Shown here: positions 9,827 to 24,800 of the stretch, piece by piece
How the letters are laid out: every line of letters starts with the position of its first letter
Position numbering within the stretch: the stretch's first letter is position 1
Assembly: GCF_954871325.1 (NCBI RefSeq)
Contig: NC_088775.1
Span: 30,233,561 to 30,297,560, forward strand
Length of the DNA: 64,000 bases
Source: Gordionus sp. m RMFG-2023
Taxonomy: Eukaryota > Nematomorpha > Gordioida > Chordodea > Parachordodidae
Direction of reading: 5' to 3'
Notes under the pieces: model-generated
What the model was told of the DNA's origin: nothing
The model's input: the letters and a program-made list of their open reading frames with translations, nothing else
Databases searched by the model: none
Position numbers and translations under genes: made by a program

Positions 9827-12800
9827 CTGAGTTTGTAAGAAGAAGAAAAAATGTGTGAAGAAACGGACAGGATATAAATCAAAATATAGTTAAAAAGTTT
9901 GTATTTTTTGTAAAAAAGGGAACCATTATTAACTAACTCTAAATTTCTTATTACGATGAATGTTGACCTAAGATTAAAAATTTTACACATTTGAAATCTA
10001 TGTTTGCTAAATTAATCTCGCAGTATTCCAATAGTTTAAACTAGAGGTCTGCATTGGGCGAGGATTCGGCATGCTCACCCATCTAAGTGGGCGGGCGGGT
10101 GGGCAAAAAAAATTTTTAAGAATGGTTAGGCGGGCGGACGGTTTAAAAAATTTTTAAAATGGGTGGGTTAAGAAATCTAAACATGGGCGGGCGGGTTAAA
10201 AAAATTAAAATCATTTAAGTAAATATTAATAAAAAATTGTTCAAACTTTTTTGGATATTAACCTTTTTTGGCATCATAAAAACTTTTTTCTTAAAATAAA
10301 TTAATTTTTTGTATATTTAAAACTACTTTGGTAGAAACGACAAGAGATATATCAAGATTAGCAAGAAAAATATTGGCAATTCCTGCGAACGAGGATTGCT
10401 GGAAGGTTTTTAGAACAAAGAAGAACGTGTTTGAATCCAGAAGTCGATTCATTATTATTTTCGCATTAGAGTTACATATAATATCAATTTTATATTTGTA
10501 TATTTTTTTATAAATATTTAATTTGATCAAATAAATTATCCATAATTTAGTTTGAATATTTTTTTATGCTTAATATATATAGTAATTTCCTAAATCATAA
10601 CTTTTTGTAGATAAAAAAATTGAAAGAATGGCCATAATTAAATGTTATAATAGCGTGCTTGGGTTAAAATTTTTAAAATAATAATGGGTGGGCGAGTAAA
10701 AAATTTTGACTAATGGGTGGGCGGGCGGTTAAGAAATTTTAGACTAATGGGCGGGCGGGTTAAATTTTTTTAAACATTGGATGGGTGGGATTATGGTCCA
10801 AAAACCCGCCCAATGCAGACCTCTAGTTTTAACCACAACGTTCCTGTTCCGCCTAAAAAAAAGTATTCCGTTCCGGATTTTGAAACGTTCCGGAACCCTA
10901 AAAAAATATCTAACTTTATATATTTTTTAAATCAATACATTTTATTCATCAATCTTTATTTAACCATTAATATGAATCAATTATTACATCAACTTTAAAA
11001 AAAACTACCATTATTTTTTAAATCAAAGACATCCAAAAATCCTATAAAGTCATCAGGCGGCTAATGAGTTGATTGTCAATTTTCTTATTAAAGTCTAAAG
11101 CTTCTGAATGTTGTTGGAGATAAGAGAATTTTGTTAGAACCACAAAACTCTTCATTGTATCTTTTTTCGACTCTTAAAGGCTATAATTATCGGATTCAAT
11201 AGTAGAGTTTGAGTGCAAATCTAACTCAGCCCTTTTAGCTACTATTCCTTTCCTATATTTTAAGCTTAAATGCGCTAAATCATTATCATTAATAACGTCT
11301 GAAGTTGTTTCAATAAACCCTTTTAATTATAAAAGTAAACGCTCAAAATTGTCCAAACCCATCATGATAAATTTTTCAAATTGTTTTACTTCTACCCAAA
11401 ATATAATCGATGATAATTATCTAAAAGATGTAAAAGATCGAATTAATATGATAGTTAAAGTTTTTCAACGTGTTTTTGAAGTATAATATAACACATTGTT
11501 GTTTTCGTCAACTAGAAAGACTATTCAGCTTTGCAACATTGCTTAAATAAGTACAAATGAACACGCTTATATAAACAACCTGTTTGGAAAATTAATTGTT
11601 AATGCCAAACGTGTAAATATAATGTATATATAATAATTTATATGCAAATGTCTTATCATATTGAAATATATTTAATGTAACGAGTAAATGAAACCTTTAT
11701 ATTTTTCAACACAAAAATATGAATTATAGCTATTTATTATATTATATGCCATTAATAAAGTTTCTCATGATTTTTTATCAACCTACTACTCTAATTTTTT
11801 TTAAAATAAAATGAAATTGTAATTAAAATTACACAATTGTAACGATTATATGTAATAAGTATTTAAATATCGTTTTTAAAAAAGGAATGCAATTATAATT
11901 AATTACAAAATTAATTTTGTAAATAATTGCATTTTAGATTTTATTATATTTTCTAGGTATGCCCATCTCTACCAGGTTTATAAGAGTTGAGATGGTATAC
12001 CGGTTTAAAAAAAAGATTAAAGCTATTTTTTCACATTATTCAAAAAGGGTTGATTAAACCAGAATCAACTATCATTCGATTCGAATAATCATTATTTCTT
12101 TTTAAATTTTACTTTTAGTTGCCTCGTCACCAGAGTCATATCTATAAGGTTCCCGTTTGGTCAGGAACTCAACTTCTTGCCCGTCCACTTTGGCGTAAAA
12201 GCGTCTTTTTTTCCTAAAACGAGCGTTCTCGTTGTCATCGGGTGGTGGCGGTTCAGAGATATCCTTTGCTCGATTATTTTGAAAGTTAATCGATTCACCA
12301 TTTTCAACAGTCGAAGTTTCCATATTTTTGGTTCTATCATCGTCCTTATTTTGTATGGTGATATTCATGTTTGCCGCCCTCAATTTTTTCCTATTCAAAA
12401 AAAAGGATCCACCCTGTAGATTGTAGTTAGATTTATTACTTTCATTGAGATCGTTAGAGGAGTCATTTTTCGCCTCCGTCAGGGTAAAAAGTTGCTTCAG
12501 GTCATTCATCTTGAACACTATCCGATTATTAACCTTAGGATTATTGAGCACCTTGTTTGTCAGGTATTGCTTGAATATCTGCCTGTGATATATCTTTTCC
12601 TCGACGGTCCCTATCAATAAATCATAAGGTTTATCCATAAGTGTATTTGGAAAAAAAAAATTTAATTTATTTCCCTTAGTGGAACCGACTACTGATATTC
12701 TCATATAGAAATACCTTCTTATAGAACAACATCTACAGGGTAAAAAAAACATACATCTCCCCTTTTTATAAAAAAAACGTACATCTCCTCTTTTTATAAA

Positions 12801-15800
12801 CTTAAACAAAACATTGCTATCACAATAATTCGGTTCAATTATTTAATGTTTAAATTAGCATTGTCCTTTTTAATTTTTTATATGTTTTTTTAAAGTTATT
12901 ATATTTGTTCTTTTTAAATAACTTTCATGTTCTAAAAAATTATTATTATTAAAAAATAAAATAATAAAAAGTTTTTTTAAAAAAAATTCAAATTTATAGC
13001 TATAAAAGTCATGAATATAATATTTTGACAAAATATAAAGTAAGAAATATGAAAAACTATATTGTTTTTGTTGGGGCAGAAAAAAACCTGCAAGCAAAAG
13101 TCTGTATATGGAAACGTCCTGAGTCTGACCGATTCGCCATGACCTTTCCTTAGCCTGTCCGTCCACGCAGGGATTCCAGTCTGGGTCGAATATAACCACT
13201 TTGTTGGCTGAAGTTAGATTTAGGCCGACTCCGCCTACCCGGGTCGTGAGTAAAAAGGCGAATACGTTCATATCATCGTCTAAGATATCAAAAAAGTCGT
13301 CGTATTTTTAAATAAATTCTTGACATTCTTATAACATCTAAGAAGTTTAGAAAAGGTTACTAAGTATTTTATAAATACATTACTATCTCAGTTCATTAAA
13401 TTATAAGTAACTTTTAAAAAATCTCGCGATTCAAGTTTTTTAAAAAAATGTAATATTTATAAAAATATTGATCCTATATGTTTGTAATGATATTTTTTTT
13501 AAATGGGTATTTTGAATTTATTAAAATAAGCAAAAGATAATTTACGTTTTGTGCCTTTAGTTTTTTAAATAGTCCTATAAAGCTTATGTAATAGAATCAA
13601 TTAACCTCAAAGGCAATTAATAATGATTATTTGTATTGAAATATATTGTTAATTGTATATGATAATTAATTGATGTATGTAGATTGATTTGTAAAAGATA
13701 TATAAACTGAAGTACAAAATATATTAAATCAGTTAAAAATATAATAAATTGTTAATAATAGTGAAATATGTCTATGGCACTGTTTTAAATGGAGAAATTT
13801 AATATAAAGGAGTGCGAGATGGAAGTTTATTTATCAAAAATGGAATTCATTTTTAAAATCGCCAAAATAGAAGACAAAAAATCATTTTATTAACAAATAT
13901 TGGACTATTACTTTGTGTTTGCCAAAGACATTAGATGAAATATCATTACTCGAAGAAAATAAATTTTATGCTAGAGAGATATTATTTTTTTAAAACGGAA
14001 CAAAAGGAGAAACGATTACAAAATATATAAATAAATTAAAGATAAAAGCAAATACGTGTGAGTTTAAAGAGATGTATAATACAGTATTGCGGGATAATTT
14101 AGTGTCGGGAATTACTAAAAAATATTAATGAAATTAATCAACATGCCAGACTTAACATGGGAAAAGACTGTACAAATCACTACCTTAATGGAGATAACGG
14201 AAATAATTTCGTATGAAAAATTATCTGCAGGAAAGGAGATAAATAAAAGTGCAAAAACAGTGACAAGAGCAGTATGACAAATATAAACCAGTATCAAAAA
14301 TTATTTGTTATGGTTGTGGATTAGAAAACCATATAAAACCAAAGTGCCCAAATGTAAATGCAATTTGTCATAACTGTGGAATAAAAGAACATTTAAAAAA
14401 GTATACCGAAGGAATCGTGGAAAGAAAGAATATATTCGAACGATAGATGTCCCAGAAAAGAGCGAGAAAGTTTTGAGGATTGGGATTCTCTAGAGGAGTC
14501 GCGGAAAAAATTTGAGGAATTATTGATAGATAAAATATATATTAATTTTTTAATTGACACAGGATCGGCAGTCTCCATTTTGAATATAGACGTTTATCTT
14601 AAAAATACCAGTAACAAAAACGGATATTATTTTAAAATCTTATAATAATGTAATGATCGATATTCTAGGTAAATGTATATTACCCATTAATTGTAAGAAT
14701 AAAATTATATATCATGATTTGATAGGTAGAAATTTAATAAACAAATTAAAGTTACTAATAATAAATCAATGTAATACAATGAATGAGGTTTGGGGGGATA
14801 ATATTGAAATTTTTTTTTAGGTTTACTGAAGAATTTAAAGCGAGTTTATCGGTAAAACCCAACCCCAAACTTTCAATGTCTTAAAATCAGACAGATACCA
14901 TTTGCGTGGAAGATAAAACTAGAAAAGGAATTACGAGTGGAATTGATGTGAGTTATAGAAAAACTAAAATACTCAAATATCGCTTCACCGATCGTGCCTG
15001 TACTAAAAAAGATGGATCCTTACGAATTTGCGGTGATTTTAGACTGGTTAATGCAAATATTTTGATTAATAAATATCCTATATCCAGAATTAATGAATTA
15101 TTAGCCACACTAGGTAATGGATCAAAATATACGGTATTAGATTTATCAGAAGCGATTTTCAAATAGCACTAGACGAGGAGGCAAAAAAGCTGTTAGTGAC
15201 CAACAGGCCAAGTGGATTGTATCGCTTCATACGACTTCCGTTTGGGGTAGCCTCAGCGACAGCCATTTTTCAACAAGCAATGGATTCGTTATTAAAAGGA
15301 CTACATGTGGTAGCGGTATATTTGAACGATATAATAATTACTAGGGAATTAATTGAGATTCATAAAAAAAATTTGATAAATGTATTAAAGACGTTAGAAA
15401 TAAACGGTATGAAATTATATCTAAAAAAATGTAATTTTTTTAAAGAAAAGATTGAATTCTTAGGTCATACCATTAACAAAAAGGGAATCACAACAACAAA
15501 TAAGAATACCAATTCAATTTTAGACGCACCGTTACCTAAAAACGAAAAGAATTACAAGCTTTTATCGGTTTTATTATTTATTATAAAAAAATATAGACTA
15601 TTGCCGCTCCGTTATATAAGCTTTTAAGGATGTGCCATGGAAATGGACAGATAATGAAACAAAAGTAATTAATAAATTTAAAAAATTAATATCAGATGCA
15701 CCAATTTTAACACATTATAATCCGGAATACCCAATAATTTTAGCTGCTGACGCGAGGATCAGTTCTATCTCATATCATTAACAACGAGGAAAAGCCGATT

Positions 15801-18800
15801 GGATTCGCTTCCCGAAAATTAAATGCCGCCGAACGAAATTACAGTCAGATAGAACGTGAGGCTTTAGCAATCATATTTTGATTAATTAAATTTAAACAAT
15901 ATTTAATGGGTAAAAATTTAATATAATAACCGACCATAAACCACTTATCGTTACTCCACATAAAAGAATAACAGATATGTCATCAAGATTAATAAGATGG
16001 TCATTACTGCTAGCAAATTATGATAATGAATTGCAATTACGAGGGATAAAAAAAATAGCAATGTGGATATGCTTTCCCGTTTCCCAATTGACAGTAAACC
16101 ATCTGCTTTGGAAGAATTAGATATTAATTTATTAGTATCGGATGCTTCACATTTCAGCGTTAGATATAAAATCACACACAAGAAATGACCCGGTATTATC
16201 AAAGGTTTCACGGTAACTTGCAACTGGGAGGCCGAAGGTATTAGAAGAAATAACTTGAAACTGGGAGGCCGAAGGTATTAGAAGAAAATCTAAAACTGTT
16301 TTTCCAGTGCCGAAATGAACTACTATGGAGGCAGGGTATATATTATGGGGATTAAGAACCATAATTCCAAAAAAATTACAAGTAAATATTTTATCTTTTT
16401 ACATATGGGGCATCAGGGTTATACTAAAACAAAATTATTGTCCCAAGAGCACGTTTGGTGGTCGAATATTAACGAAGACATCGAATTACATGGTAAGAAT
16501 TATGAATTATGTCAAACAAATAACCCTGGCGGTAAAACGATCATAGAGAAATGGCCCACTGCAAATAAACTATGGGGAAGAATTCATTTAGATTTTGCCG
16601 GACCAATTAACGAAGATATATATCTAGTAATAATAGATGGTTTTAATAAATGGCCTGAAGTATAAAAACTGTCAATAAATAATTTTACTGAAGTAAGAAA
16701 AATATGACTTTTTTCTATTTTCGGTTACCCCAATACGATTGTTACGGATAATGGCCCCCCATTCCAAAGTAGAGAATTCAGTTTATTTTGCAAACACTTA
16801 TCAATTAGAAATGTATATAGTGCCCCGTACCACCCTAGAACCAACGGAGAAGCGGAGCGATTAGTACAAACTTTAAAAAAAAATTTAAAAAAACATAATG
16901 ATTCCTATAAAATACAAAATTTTGTGTTTAATTATAAAAATACGCCACAAATAACCACAAAAAAATCACCAAGTTCAATTATGCTTAAATTTCAACCCAC
17001 AGGACCCTTACAATTAATAAAACCAATTTATCCTCATCCATACATACCACAATTCCATGTTATTTTTAATATAAATGAGAAAATATATGCAAAAGATTTT
17101 AAAAAAGATATTTGGATGCCAGGTATCATCGTTAAAAGAACAGGACCAGTGACGTTTTTATCTGAGACTAAATTAGATTTATGGAGAAGACATATTAATC
17201 AGTTAAAATATAGATTCGACGATTCCGATTTAAAAAATAGAGAGGAAGGAAGAGAAGGAGAAACGATGCAAACTACACCACGAATGAATGAAAGTGAACC
17301 TATTTACCGAAGACATTGATCCTAAACACGACTTGATGACAAAAGACATTGATCCTATACCCGACTCTATGACCAAAGACATTGATCCGAAGACTCAATA
17401 ACCTAAGATATTAGCATAAATGGTAAGAATGAATTAGACCGTTCAGATCAAACCGTGATAAAGAACGAAAGAACATAGCCGTTATCCAAAAAGGATAAGA
17501 AAACAATTTATATCGTTTAAAATCGAGATCCAAAAAAGGAGAGAATAGATTTAATAGAATCAATTAACCTCAAAGACATTTAATAATATGATTAATGGTA
17601 TTCAAATATATTGTTAATTGTGTATGATAATTAATTGATGTATGTAGATTAATTTGTAAATATATAAACTGAAGTACAAAATATATTAAATCAATTAAAA
17701 ATATAATATGTTAATAATAATGAAATAGGTCACTTATAAAATCAAGATTTGCAGATTCGTTCCGCTTTTAAGGTTTAAAATTTATGTACTCTCGAAAAAC
17801 TTTATATCGTGGGTTTAATTTGGGTTTAACCACTAATATTATATCAAAAATATTCAATTTTTTTTAAAAAAAATCTATATTTTAGCGATTAAAAAGTTAA
17901 TAGAGAATATCATCGTTTTACTTGTATTCGAGATAGGGTCAATATCCCGAGAAGCGTTGAATTGATTCACAATCTCGTGCCGGGATTTAATAGAATAAGA
18001 TCCATCAAGTCTGAGATAAGTGTAACTTTCGATATTAAAAAAATAATAAATGTAAATGCATTGAAGATACAATATCGTTATTTATTTATTATACAGAGTT
18101 ATAATTTTTAAATATCGTTTCTCGCTTTTGGGGAATGAGGGATTAATAGAATTGTGTTGGCAAACTTTTTGGTTAAAACAAATTTTTCGACGATGTCAAG
18201 GACTTGACGTGTTTGGCAGAATATTAGCACCTTGTGGCCTTGCTTGTGCCACATCTTCAATAACTCCTTCAAAACAATCATTTTCCCTAAAAATATAATA
18301 ATTTGAATCAGTCACCCAAGAATGTATCTTCCGATGCATGCCCTTTTCCCTCAGTTTAGATAAAGGGTCCTAATTCTGAATATTTTTAAAATAAATTGGC
18401 TCATGTCTCTATAAATTTCAAGAAAGAGGTTGTGGAATCTGGTTCCTATATTTGTCCAAGTTTTAAACACTGTCCCCCCTTTAATTATTCGGTTTCCCGA
18501 AACTGACATGTTATCTAAAAATAATATACTTGATCTGCCATATGATAGGTTTTTAAAATCTTAAATTGTCATTACCTGAACGTTTCCAATATCCGTATTG
18601 GCTCGTCCTGTTTTTTCTGCCAGATAATATTTGCTCGTGGGGGTCATCGTGTTTCTCGACGTATTCGCGGGTAACCAAATCCGGGTGGTTGCAAAGTTTC
18701 CTCAGCGTTATGAGGGCCTTGAAAATCTTAAGCCGACCTTTGATTATGTCGTCCATATCAAACGTCGATAGGTATTCCTGGTATACACTCTTTTGATAAT

Positions 18801-21800
18801 TGGTGATTTGGCAAAACAGTACCTGATTTGATTAGCGATTTTAAAAAAATATTTAATTAGTTTTATATCTTCGTTTTTTTATTTATATTATCAGAAATGG
18901 ACGAGTTTATTTAAACTTACATCGCAAAATCTTAAATATGCCTGAAAACCGGTCTCGGGAGCTCGGATCGGATCTTAAAAACTAATATAAAACGGGGCCG
19001 AGTTTGAAAGTATATTATAAAATAGGAATTAAGATTATCTCTAAATTTATTAATACAAAACGATAATTATTAATCCGAAAGTTGTGATTTTTCTTTTATA
19101 AAAATGGGTTTAATTTATATTTATAAAGTAAAAAAATTATGGGGATGGAGGGAGATCTAAAAAATAAATTAGAACTGAGATCGGGCCTAAAAAATCTTTC
19201 TAAAAGTAAACATGAAAGTTCAGGGCTCTAGTCTCTTCAATTCTCAATAAACATAAAACTATGATGAACATTCGATTATTGTATATCAAAGTTGTTAAGG
19301 AGCGGCGCTCCTGGCCGCTACATTTTTTCAAAAACAGCTAGCTCCTTTTAGGGCTGGAGTGGAGGAGCGCCGCTTCACCGCTCCTTTAAATTTAATGTAT
19401 AAATTAAATTAAATTATTTTTAATATTTGTTAATTAAAATTCAATAAAAATGAAATTTAATTTAATTTAAATTTATCCATTATTAAATGTTTAGCCGAGT
19501 TTTATATTGGTTTTTCATCTAATCATTTTAAATATTAAACATCAAGTTTTTCTTTTTATATTGAAATTTTTTTGGAAAATCTTGTAAGTCATATTAATAT
19601 TCATTTTATAGATATATATATAACAAAAAATAGTTTTCGATATTATGGATTTAGAGATCATAGATGAAGAAATCGAATTTCCATTTCCATCATACAAAAA
19701 ATATATTAAACTTCTAAAAGATGTTAATCCAAATGATCAAACTAAGGGCAAAATGCCTTTTGTGTTTAAATAAAACTATTTAATTTACAAAAGTGAGCAG
19801 TAAAAAAGCATCTAAAAGTAAAAAATCTTTCTTTTAAATACAAAAAGATTTAGAAAATTTTTTTGAATTCCATGAAATTGATCATGAGGAGGATAATATA
19901 TTGGGCAAATATTTTTTAAATAATGATACCAAAATTACTATTTTTGAGAAATTTCCTTAATTAAAAAATATCTTTATAAAATACAATACCTCGCTTCCCT
20001 CTAGTGCTCCTGAGGAACGCCTGTTTAGTATTGCAAAAGAGGTCTTAGGAGAGAGGTGTGGATGTTTGTTAGATTCTAATTTAGAAAATTTATTACTTTT
20101 TTACTTTTAAATGCTAATTAAAGGCTATAAATATTATGATAGATCATTTAATATAAATCAGAGACCTGCAGTCCCGGCCCTAAGCCCGGCCTGGGTACCA
20201 GGGCCGGGCCGTATTTAAAATTTTTAAAATATACCAGGGCCGGGCCGTATTTTTTTTAAAAATTTATATAACATGAATATTATATTCGTCAATTAGATAT
20301 GGTCATAATGATTATATAAAGTTATAACCATATAATGTTTGGTGAAAGTTAACACTAGCTAACACTCATAGTATCTATTAAATAATAAAATTATAATTTT
20401 CCTGCCATGGAATAAATACGCAAAGGATTAAATACATTATTATATAATATATGTATATTTTTTATTAATTAAAATATCATTTTTATTTTTTTTATAAATA
20501 TATAGTATATTCTCAAAATATTATTTACACAAATTTTTTATAGTATCAATTTGTAATATACTAAATATCTGTTTAGAATAAAAAAAAATAATAGTGTTGT
20601 TAAACGGCTCGTTTTGAGCCGATTTTTAAAAACGGCTAACTCAGTGTTTTATCCAGAAAAATATTATGCAACCCTGAAAATTTTGCTCATAGAAGGAGCA
20701 AAGGTGTAGACATATAGTAAATCGGCTCAAAACGAGCCGTTTAATAACATTAGCGAATATACTTGCTTATTAAATGATAATACTTGCTTATTAAATGATA
20801 ATAATCGCCGAAAAATATGATAAAATACGAAATAATGAATTTTTTGTATATACCAGGTCGAATATAATTTTAAAAAATTACGAGCCGGGCCTAAAAATTT
20901 TTTTTTTAAATATTCGGGCCGGGCCTAAAATTTTTAAACCCGGGCCGGGCCGTAAAAAATTTTTGAAAAAAATCCGGGCCGGACCGGGCCGAAAATTTTT
21001 TAATCTGGGCCGGGTCGTACAAATGGTACCTCTGAAGGTCTATGATATAAAAAAAGCTTTTTGATAAAAAAATATGATTTTGTTTCGTATACCTTCTAAA
21101 AAAATGAAAATCAAAGGAGCGGTTATGTAGTGGCACTCCATTACTTGGAGCGGGAGCTAGCTCCTTTTAAAAATGTAGTAGCGGGAGCGGGAGCTAGCTC
21201 CTCTTGAGAAGGTAGGGGCGGGAGCTAGCTACTTTTAAAAAGGAGCGTTAACAACTCTGTATATTAATTTTATTTTTTGAATTAAAACTATTTTATTTTG
21301 ATATTATAAAAAGTAATTAAAAATAATATGTAAAGTATAAAATAACATATATAAAAATAAAATTTAAAAACCATATTAAAAATATTTTATTAAAAAAAAT
21401 AATAACATATTAAATAAAATAAAAAGAAGTTAAAAATAGTCATCTCTCTCTATTGAGATTAGGAATTTTTAAAAGATTTAAAATTAAAACTATTCGAATG
21501 GGTACTTTGTTAACCTAAAAACCCTAAGATGAATGAAAAATTTCCTTTCTTATTAAACCAAAATTATGATTCCCCTTTCTCTCTTTTTGATGCATAACGA
21601 TCATATCATTTAGCAAATTTTTTTTATCTAATTACATAGTCGAAAATTTATATTTTGTAGAAAAATATTTTAATATAGTCAAATCATTATTTCCATTCTT
21701 GCTAACATGACAATAAATATATTGCAAAATAGTCCATTTAAAATAAAAGACCTGTTCATTTTTATTAGGAATATTGATCTCGCGTATGAAATCGACGTTG

Positions 21801-24800
21801 TTCTTGGTCCTTCGAAGGAGATAAGGACTTATCGAGTCCTTCAATACGCATGCACATTTATAAGCCGTTGCCATTTGTATCTAAATTTGCATATTTATTT
21901 ATATATAAAAACTTCCCTTTTGAGAAATGTTATTTGTATCGTCCAACCAACCAAATATCATGAACAATATTTAAATTATCAAAAATGTTCTAATCTAGAT
22001 AAATTTCAAAAAAATATATATATATATTGGAGAATGTAGAATTTGTTTATATATTTTTTACAAATTAAATTATAACCTTCTCCCCTCCCCTTTCAAAAAA
22101 TATTTAGAAATATTCAAATCGGGTTTACTTAAATTTTTTAAAAAAATAATAATTTATGAAGGGTTCAAAAAAAGCAAGATGTTAAAAACTCCTATAGAAT
22201 ATCTTAAGTTGTGGAAAGGACTTGAACATTTACAAATCTTTCCTGCAATAATGATTCAATTTATTTTTCGCAAATTTTTTGAAAAATGTTATAATATTGA
22301 GTAAATAATAGTAGTCCGATTATCATAGGGTTTCTAAAACTTGGGTTGATAAATTTTATGAAAAGAGTGCAATAAAACAACGCCATGTTAACTCTATAAA
22401 AACAAATAAGAGCTCTATAATAATTACAATTAGTGAATGTTACGGTCCGGACCGATACACTCGTATAGTACAGGATTATGGTCTTTTATAAAAAGATCGA
22501 TCAAGAGAGTGGTCCTAAATAAAAAGACCGATCAAGGACCGGTCTTTCTACTTTTTTGGTATTTTAAAAATATTTTTGTTTTTACCTAATTTAATTCTTG
22601 TTTATTGGGACTATAAGTAAAATGCTTCTTTGAAAAACTTATGGTTTTCATATTGAAAAATAAAAATGAACTAAAAATTCACAAAATTAAAAAAAACTAC
22701 TCTAGAAAAATAACAAAATAAAATATGCAAAAAAATAAGACTAATTGAATAATAAAGCAAGCTAAAATATTAATAAAAGATAGGTCAGGACTGCGGTCCC
22801 CGGTCTAAGACCAATAGGACCGGGCTGTTGACCTTCACTAATAATAATCACGAGGTGGTGCATTGTGTGCAAACCTGAGAGGCGCTAGCATAACCCCCGG
22901 ATAAAATGGGGTTCGCTATGTTATCGGAAAAAGCTTTGAGGGTTCCGAGCTTTCCGGGGTACACGAAATCGAAAAGCGTCCATAATTCTTTCAAGTCGTT
23001 TTGCATGGGGGTGCCGGTCAAAATAAAGCGATGACTCTCGTAAAGCCGAGCTCCTGAATTAAATCAAATGAAAATTTTTTTTTTAGTATTGAATCGATAA
23101 AAACGGGGAAGTTGTGTAGTGTAAACATTATTTTGAAGAAAAAAATAATGCGCTAGAAAGAAGCTAAGGCTAAGTCTATACCAAAGAGTTCTTGTCCACA
23201 CAATTTTAAAATATAGCAAAATTTTTCAAAAAATTTGAATATTTCGATCGTATGCAAATTAAAAAATTTTTATCGTCTGCTAACTAGTTGTATTAACTTC
23301 GAATCATTTTCGTATTTTAAAATTGTATAAATGTAATCTAATTAGAGCATAGAAAAAAATAGTTAGACCAAGGCGTAATTTATAGTAATAGCAATATTGT
23401 TCAAGCGATGAGTTATTTACAAAATCAAGCCAATAAATAGGTGTAGTTTATAAATGTCGAGCGTTATAATGATAACGTTCCATTGTTTGGGTTATTTCCA
23501 AAAATATTAACGCTTAATGTGTCATTGTAAACGTTATGAAGAATCAGCTGTGATTTCGATAGCTTTAAATAACGCAAAGCTTGTACACAGCGCGTTTATT
23601 ATAAATTGGGTCTAATGCTCAATTACTCAAAAGCTTTGGTATGATCTTAGCCTACGGCTAATTTATAGTAAATGCATTATGTTCAAACGGTGAATTATTT
23701 AACGCAATGTTATTTATAAAATCAAGCCCATAAATATGATTAAACTAAATATGTTCGTTAATAGATGTCCAAACCTTTCTGCCATCTATGAGCAAAATTT
23801 CCAGGTTTGCATAATATTTTTGGCTAAAATATTGGGTTGACCATTTTTAAAACTCGAGCCGTTTAACAACACTAACCATAAGCTAACCACTAGCAGGTTC
23901 ACGAGGTTAGTATCAGACCGCCTAATTTGGTAAAAATTAAAAAAAACTTATTGGCTACCTCGCGATTTCTTTCTTTTAGCCTTATATATCTTTTAAATCT
24001 TACCAAATGTGGTGGGTTTGGTTAAAATGAGTATTTCTCCTCATCTAATATAAATACTAACCCTTATCCTTGTAGTATAGCTATAAACTAACTACCAATG
24101 TGGTCCACAAGCTTTATAATATTCCTTAACCTGAACTGCAGTTAGGTAAAAAGTGATGTTAAATAGAATATCTAATCATCTAATATAGGGCTGATTAACC
24201 CTAGTTGACATCAAGCCTAATCATGAACCACACATCATAAAATCTAAAAAATCATCCTCTTGACACTAATAAAATCTTGCCCTTAGTCCAGTCCTAATAT
24301 TTGCTAACTTAGTCCATACCTGATTTTTGTTAAATTAAAATAAATTATAATTGTCTTGGATAATATTTAATAGCACAAGACACAATTAAAAATATCAATA
24401 TTTAGCAAAATTTGAAAATAAAATAAATTAATATTTTGAAATAATAATGCATTTAGTACAGAAGGAAAACAATGAATATATTAGCAATTTACAAGAATAA
24501 ATAATTTAATACAAATTAAAAATGATATAATTAAATATTTTTTATATAAAATGCTATATTGAGTTAGATTTATTATTCTTTTAATAATGATTGAATAAAA
24601 ATGTCATCTAAAATAATTGAATCGGTTCCATATTTTGCTGGCAAAGATTAATGATATAATTTTTCATACATAAAATTCTATATAAAGTTTTGTTTCATTA
24701 AATAATAATTATAATTACCTACATTGTTGCATAACAATGCAATGTTAAGTTATTCTTTTCAAAAGTTGTTAAAATTTTCAAATTCAATCATATAATTTTA

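Larger units (their letters stand above)
13589..17727 (+). mobile_element. Ty3/gypsy LTR retrotransposon, decayed, in CSB intron 10
   Basis: Two direct repeats of about 180 bp, starting TAATAGAATCAATTAACC, enclose a pol region in the Ty3/gypsy order: gag zinc knuckles, protease, RT, RNase H, integrase. It lies antisense to the host gene. Stops and frameshifts occur in every domain. No convincing target duplication was found, and the LTRs do not start with TG, so their exact ends are approximate. The two LTRs differ by several substitutions and indels, so the insertion is not recent. Confidence 0.88.
19287..21259 (+). mobile_element. hAT element in CSB intron 7 with nested MITEs
   Basis: Ends CAAAGTTGTTAAGGAGCG and (reverse complement) CAGAGTTGTTAACGCTCC form TIRs; GGAGCGGGAGCTAGCTCC-type subterminal repeats are present on both sides. 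The transposase remnant at 19640-20110 includes the hAT C-terminal motif [18 protein letters not shown] with stops. Inside lies a TAGAGRYCTGCA-family MITE (20159-21034), itself hit by the TAGTGTTG MITE (20592-20755). No clear target duplication. Confidence 0.8.

Noticed and set aside
12177-12419. Plus-strand open frame of 80 codons
   Set aside because: Antisense shadow of CSB exon 12.
12102-12809. A single open frame of 235 codons, with ATG at 12809, as a separate gene
   Set aside because: Its first 66 codons are AT-rich intron-like sequence; from 12610 on it is the continuation of the CSB ATPase domain, joined in phase to exon 11.
12870-13271. Open frame starting at 13271 as a separate small helicase gene
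   Set aside because: It is CSB exon 11 read through into intron 11; the tail after LLLAG is low-complexity.
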